Below, one piece after another: positions 16,880 through 20,461 of a DNA stretch of 20,461 nucleotides. The DNA is from Priapulus caudatus. Its lineage: Eukaryota > Priapulida > Priapulimorpha > Priapulimorphida > Priapulidae. Position numbers and translations under genes: made by a program. The stretch covers positions 27,703 to 48,163 of the forward strand of contig NW_014578817.1 of the NCBI RefSeq assembly GCF_000485595.1, given 5' to 3'. The notes below the pieces were generated by a model. It saw nothing but the letters and a program-made list of their open reading frames with translations. It searched no databases and was not told where the DNA came from. Within the stretch, counting starts at the first letter, position 1. Each line of letters starts with the position of its first letter.

Positions 16880-17290
16880 CTCTATCTATCTATCTTTATA
16901 TCTCTCTCTCCCTTCCTTCACCACTCTTCCTGCTCTACCCTTCCTTTATCACTTCAGCCATCTCGCCCTCTATCCTCTAAAATCACTCTAAACTCTCTCT
17001 CCAATAACCCTGCATTACCACGTCTCGCTTTCCTCCGTTCTCCCTTTATCGCCTTCCCCCTTGCTCCTCCCCTCTCCTTCCATCACTTCTACCTCCCCCT
17101 CCCCCCTCCCTTCTCCCTCACACTTTACATTCCGATCTGTCTTCCCCTTTCCTGCCTTCCACTTCGTGTCCCCATCTCTTCCCACTCCTTCAATCACTTC
17201 TCCCTCTTCGCCTCCCTTCTCCCTCCAACATTACTTCCGATCTCTCTTCCCTCTCCTCCATCACTTCCACAACCCTCCTTCCCCCATCAG
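16778..17290 (+). repeat. 500-bp pyrimidine-rich tract
   Basis: The plus strand is overwhelmingly C and T for over 500 bases. A pure (TC)n run lies at about 16836-16876 and a (TATC)n run follows. The second half contains a diverged tandem duplication (about 17085-17155 and 17194-17268) sharing TCACTTCT, CTCCCTTCTCCCTC and TTCCGATCT. The 176-codon Ser/Leu/Pro frame and its shadows are products of this bias, not genes. Confidence 0.95.
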
Positions 17291-18061
17291 GGTTATTACC
17301 ACCAATGAGTATTTTGGGAGTGCCAGAAAAATATTTGGTAGTGCAATTTTTTTGCTATGTGTTCCACCAGGCTTTCATTTTTACAGGGCGCGATCGCGCT
17401 CGCGCCTCCAGCCGCGCACCATTAATTGCGCTGCCATGCGTGCGCGCATCATCGCCCTTCATAAAAGTGGTTGAAACGCGCACCAAAAGTCTGTTGTATT
17501 ATGTTGAAATAGCGCTCCATTTTACAGGATGAGAATCTTCCGCGGAATCCGCCGGAAATCGCGGATTTCACAGTCCCAGGGTCAATTTTGTGGATTGAAA
17601 CGTCTAAATCCGTTGAAGAAAATTTTAGGCGGGCGCTATAGAATCTACACGAACTTTTCATCTTTACAGCTCCACAGCCTGACTAACAGTACCTTCATTA
17701 CAATACATTGGTATAGAGTTTGCTTGACATATAGCACGGCTTAGTTCACGTTGAGTCATTGTCAGACGTTGGCCAGTGTGTGCGTTATTTGACGCTGCAG
17801 TGGGTCTGTGGTTGCTGTAGCGCGCGTGCCTACGCAGGCCGATATATAAGTACGCGATCGATCGACTCGTGCTAAATCCAACGAAAGTGCGCGTCACGCG
17901 TAGGCCTTGAGGCTAGTTTCCCTGTCCATGAGCCAGTTGCGAATGGATCGCAGCCCCTGACTGGCAGTATCATTCTAGCCAAACTCTGTTCAGTAGCAAG
18001 AGAATGCAGCTTCATCACACCCTTCCATCTATCTTAAAACAATGCGCAGCACCGGTTTAAT
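17291..18061. other. Stretch without a confident gene
   Basis: It holds a short tandem of a ~21-bp unit (GAGTATTTTGGGAGTGCCAG then AAATATTTGGTAGTGCAA, 17306-17345), a GCGCGATCGCGC palindrome (17387), and GATATATAAG at 17840, a possible TATA box in GC-rich surroundings. The short overlapping frames show no domain. Confidence 0.4.
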
Positions 18062-18168
18062 GGTGTGATTTTAGTGCGAGCCTCCTGCATTGCATGCCTC
18101 TTAAGGGGTGTGATTTTTTAATGCGAGCTTCTCCAATCATGCCTCTTAACGGCGTGTGATTAGGAGCG
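18062..18168 (+). repeat. 44-45-bp tandem repeat, about 2.4 copies
   Basis: Units at 18062-18105 and 18106-18150 share GGTGTGATTTT, TGCGAGC and CATGCCTCTTAA. A third partial unit starts GGCGTGTGATTAGGAGCG. Confidence 0.9.
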
Positions 18169-18259
18169 TGAAAGTCCCCTAGCTTCTAGCGAGAGTCATT
18201 AGTAGTCCTCCTGTACTTTCAAATCTGAAAAGCCTGTGTGTCTTTGAGATCAATAATTT

Positions 18260-18361
18260 TACGGCCGTGCTACACATTTTTGCCGTGAAAGTTTCAAAAC
18301 TGACCGTGACAATATCACGGATGCACGGCTCCGCTGCGCTAATACGTGCCCCCCCCCCCCC
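18260..18361. other. Short palindromes and C13 run
   Basis: ACGGCCGT at 18261 and CCGTGACAATATCACGG (18303-18319) are palindromic. A run of thirteen C lies at 18349-18361, an error-prone context for frame calls. Confidence 0.7.
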
Positions 18362-18439
18362 ACTCACCCCGGTCTCAGCTCGTTTACCTGCTCCCGCCCC
18401 GCGCGCCGACGGAGCCAAGTGAGGCCAGAGAATCGCAAG

Positions 18440-18622
18440 ATGGCCGCACATGCAGTTGCCGAGCGACAAGCACCCCGAGCAGGCAGCAGATCCAGCGCCA
18501 GCTGGTGGCGCGATGCGCAGATCGGACGAAACGGCGCCGCCACCTGTGGAGCTGCGCCGAGCAGGAGCTGCAGCGCAAGCAGCTCAATCCGCGAAACGTC
18601 GGCGTCTCTGAAGCTGTCCTAG
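18440..18622 (+). CDS. Possible first exon at a GC-rich promoter (unrecognised)
   Basis: CAAGATGGCCGC at 18436 resembles the YY1-type initiator in which the start codon forms part of the motif, common at animal housekeeping promoters. The ATG at 18440 opens MAAHAVAERQAPRAG and runs 60 codons to a TAG. The alternative frame (18346-18699) is longer and contains CAEQELQRKQLNPRNVGV, which also looks plausible, and the third frame is open for a while too, so GC bias alone may explain all of them. The homopolymer upstream and indel-rich satellite downstream make the frame uncertain. Confidence 0.22.
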   Translation: MAAHAVAERQAPRAGSRSSASWWRDAQIGRNGAATCGAAPSRSCSASSSIRETSASLKLS

Positions 18623-18624
18623 GC

Positions 18625-20060
18625 GGACATCGTCGCGAGACAGCAGAGAGTGTTGAGCGAGCGTCAGTAGGGCCTCGGCCCATGGCGCCCGTAGCGTGAC
18701 GCACATCCAGGAGGGGGCCGCCTGTGCTAGGTCAAGCATCTCATGCAAGCTGCTATGTCGACAATGCCGCGCCGAGAGCCAAGGAGAGTGAGCGAGCGAT
18801 ACAGCAGGGGGCGCTGCGTGGGCGAGCGAGCATCCCAGTAGGGGCGCTGTGTAGTAAGCATCTCATGAAGCTGCCTAGCGACATCGTCGCCCGAGAGCGG
18901 CAAGCGAGAGCTGAGCCGAGGCCGATCACAGCAGCAGGGGGCGCTGCGTGGCGTGAGAGGCCCAGTAGCGGGGGCGCCGTGTGTTTAAGGTAAGCATGCT
19001 CATGAAGCTGCTAGTCCGAATCGCGCCGCAGAGCTCGGCAAGGAGCGTAGCGGTCGACGAAGCGTCTAGCAGCAGGGGGCCCGCGTAGCGTGAGCGAGCG
19101 TCCATACCCCGGGGGCGCTGTGTAGGGTAAGCATCTCATGAAGCTGCTAGTCGACATCGTCGGCCGAGAGCGGCAAGGAGAAGTGACGACGTGAGCAAAG
19201 CAGCGGGCGCCGCCCGTAGCTGTGAACGAGACGTCAGTAAGGGGGCGCTGTTTAGTGTAAGCATACTCATAAGCCTGTCTAGTCGACATCGTCGCCGAAC
19301 GAGCGGGCAAGGAGAGGTCGCAGCGCAGCGTTAGCAGGCAGGGGGCGCTGCGCCCTGGGGGTGAGCGAGCACTCCAGTAGGGGCGCTAGTGTGGTAAGCT
19401 CTCATGAGCTGCTAGTCGACAATTCGTCGGCCCGAGAGCGGCAAGCGAGAGGTCGACGCCGAGCGTAGCAGCAGGGGCGCCGCTGTAGGGGAGCGAGCAA
19501 TCAGTAGAGGGAGGCGCCTGTGTAGGGTAAGCAATCTCATGAAGTCTAGTCGACATCGTCGCGAGAGCGCCAAGCGACGACGGTGAGGTGCAGCGTCCAG
19601 CAGCCAGGGGCGCCTGCGGTGGCGGTGAACCGAGCCGTCAGTAGGGGGCCGCCCGCGGTAGGGGAGCGAGGCATCCAGGTAGGGGCGCGCTGTGTAGTTA
19701 AGCATCTCATGAAGCTGCTAGTCGACATCCATCGCCGAGAGCGGCAAAGAGAGCGCTAGAGCGACCAGCTCTAGCACAGCAGGCGCGCTGGCCGTGCGTG
19801 TGAGCGCAGCGTCAGTAGGGGGTCCGCGCGTTAGTCTGTGTGAAGCGAGCATCCAGTAGCGGCGGCGCGGTAGGTAAGCATCTCATGAAAGCTGCTAGTC
19901 GCACATCATCGCCGAGAGCGGCAAGCGACGAAGGTGAGCGAGCCGTAGCCCAGCAGGGCGCTGGCCGCGTGGCGGAGCGAGCGTCCAGTACGGGCGCCCG
20001 TAGGTGAGCGAGCGTAGCATAGGGGGCGCCTGCCGTAGGGGACGAGCCGTACTAGTAGGG
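18625..20060 (+). repeat. GC-rich satellite with paired CTCF-like cores
   Basis: About ten units in head-to-tail order. The anchor AAGCATCTCATGAAGCTGC or a close variant occurs at about 18734, 18856, 18992, 19129, 19259, 19396, 19529, 19700 and 19876, giving steps of 122, 136, 137, 130, 137, 133, 171 and 176 bp. Each unit carries GTCGACATCGTCGCCGAGAG, then CAGCAGGGGGCGCTGCGT, GAGCGAGCG and CAGTAGGGGGCGCTGTGTAG, so the AGGGGGCGCT core appears twice per unit. The last two units have an additional ~40 bp with a further core. Many units differ by one-base gains of C or G. Frames on either strand through here are by-products. Confidence 0.93.
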
Positions 20061-20203
20061 CGGTGCGACATCCAGAAAGTACGCGTAATATGTACGCCCT
20101 GCATATAGAGGCCACATGTATACGTTTCGCAAGCTTCACGACTGCTACTCTACGTCACACAGTCCTGTCTAACGCTCATCTGCACGGTCGTGTCTTCTGA
20201 CAG

Positions 20204-20461
20204 AGCACATAATGAAGATGCGATGACCTGCGTTGAAGATGATCCCACAACCTACGTGAGCTCAGCCTGAGCCGATCTAACGCACAAGTATCGACAGCTA
20301 GGAGCGTGTCTTTGTCACCAAGCAGCAGAGAGATGTCAAGATGCCATCAAGCATCGAACCAGCACGATCGAGGCTCTACAGTACACAGTTGAGGAACATA
20401 AGAGTAGCGCTCCACACTTAATTGCGCTGTGCTTACCACAGCTGTTCCTGCCGTCAATCGA
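20204..20461 (+). CDS. Possible coding segment running off the window (unrecognised)
   Basis: After an acceptor-like TCTTCTGACAG (ending 20203) one frame reads AHNEDAMTCVEDDPTTYVSS. It meets a single TGA at 20268-20270 and then stays open for 63 codons to the window edge, including LTHKYRQLGACLCHQAAER and TIEALQYTVEEHKSS, which have the polar, helix-like composition of real protein. A donor-like TAC|GTGAGC at 20256 could end an exon before the TGA, but no acceptor is close enough to resume the same frame. Given the noisy satellite beside it, the TGA may be a sequence error. No family is recognised. Confidence 0.27.

Noticed and set aside
16778-17474. 176-codon Ser/Pro/Leu protein and the overlapping 137-codon frame
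   Set aside because: Pyrimidine-only sequence cannot form plus-strand stops, so the long frames carry no coding evidence.
18625-20060. CRISPR array
   Set aside because: Units are contiguous similar satellite copies, not short identical repeats with unrelated spacers, and the context is eukaryotic.
18724-20139. Frames on both strands through the satellite
   Set aside because: They follow the repeat unit, shift with each indel and have no homology signal.

Overview
The window is eukaryotic, most likely from an invertebrate animal. It has scattered short open frames instead of packed genes, consensus-like splice sites, (TC)n, (CA)n and (TTC)n microsatellites, TTAGGG-type telomere-like repeats, and a THAP zinc-finger exon pair inside a DNA transposon. 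No bacterial operon, rRNA, tRNA or CRISPR array was recognised. The species cannot be named from the sequence. A sponge or other marine invertebrate is a guess from its general texture.

Layout. 1-5.3 kb: mostly AT-rich non-coding DNA. It holds the first copy of a 1.1-kb repeat (503-1617), microsatellites, an acidic minus-strand frame, a short plus-strand frame with a clear signal peptide (3697) and a Cys-containing frame on the opposite strand (3937-4260). 5299-6737: a non-autonomous DNA transposon with ~104-bp terminal inverted repeats. It keeps the first two exons of a THAP-domain transposase and appears to carry a second, hAT-like element inside its first intron. 7292-8567: a perfect 34-bp inverted repeat directly next to the second copy of the 1.1-kb repeat. 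9.1-12.1 kb: a dense run of inverted-repeat structures (9092-9836, 10507-10783, 10862-11353, 11373-11405, 11637-12121), two of which are associated with degenerate CCCTAA repeats. 12.1-16.8 kb: low-copy-looking DNA with a few weak exon candidates (13426, 15324, 15954). 16.8-17.3 kb: a 500-bp almost pure pyrimidine strand. 18.4-20.46 kb: a GC-rich end with a possible first exon, a ~1.4-kb satellite (units mostly 122-137 bp) that repeats a CTCF-like AGGGGGCGCT core twice per unit, and an open frame running off the window edge.

No complete gene is demonstrated. The firm content is mobile and repetitive DNA, and the host-gene calls are low-confidence single-exon candidates. The strongest leads are the THAP element, whose start codon lies inside its terminal repeat, the CTCF-like satellite, and the telomere-repeat-bearing palindrome cluster.
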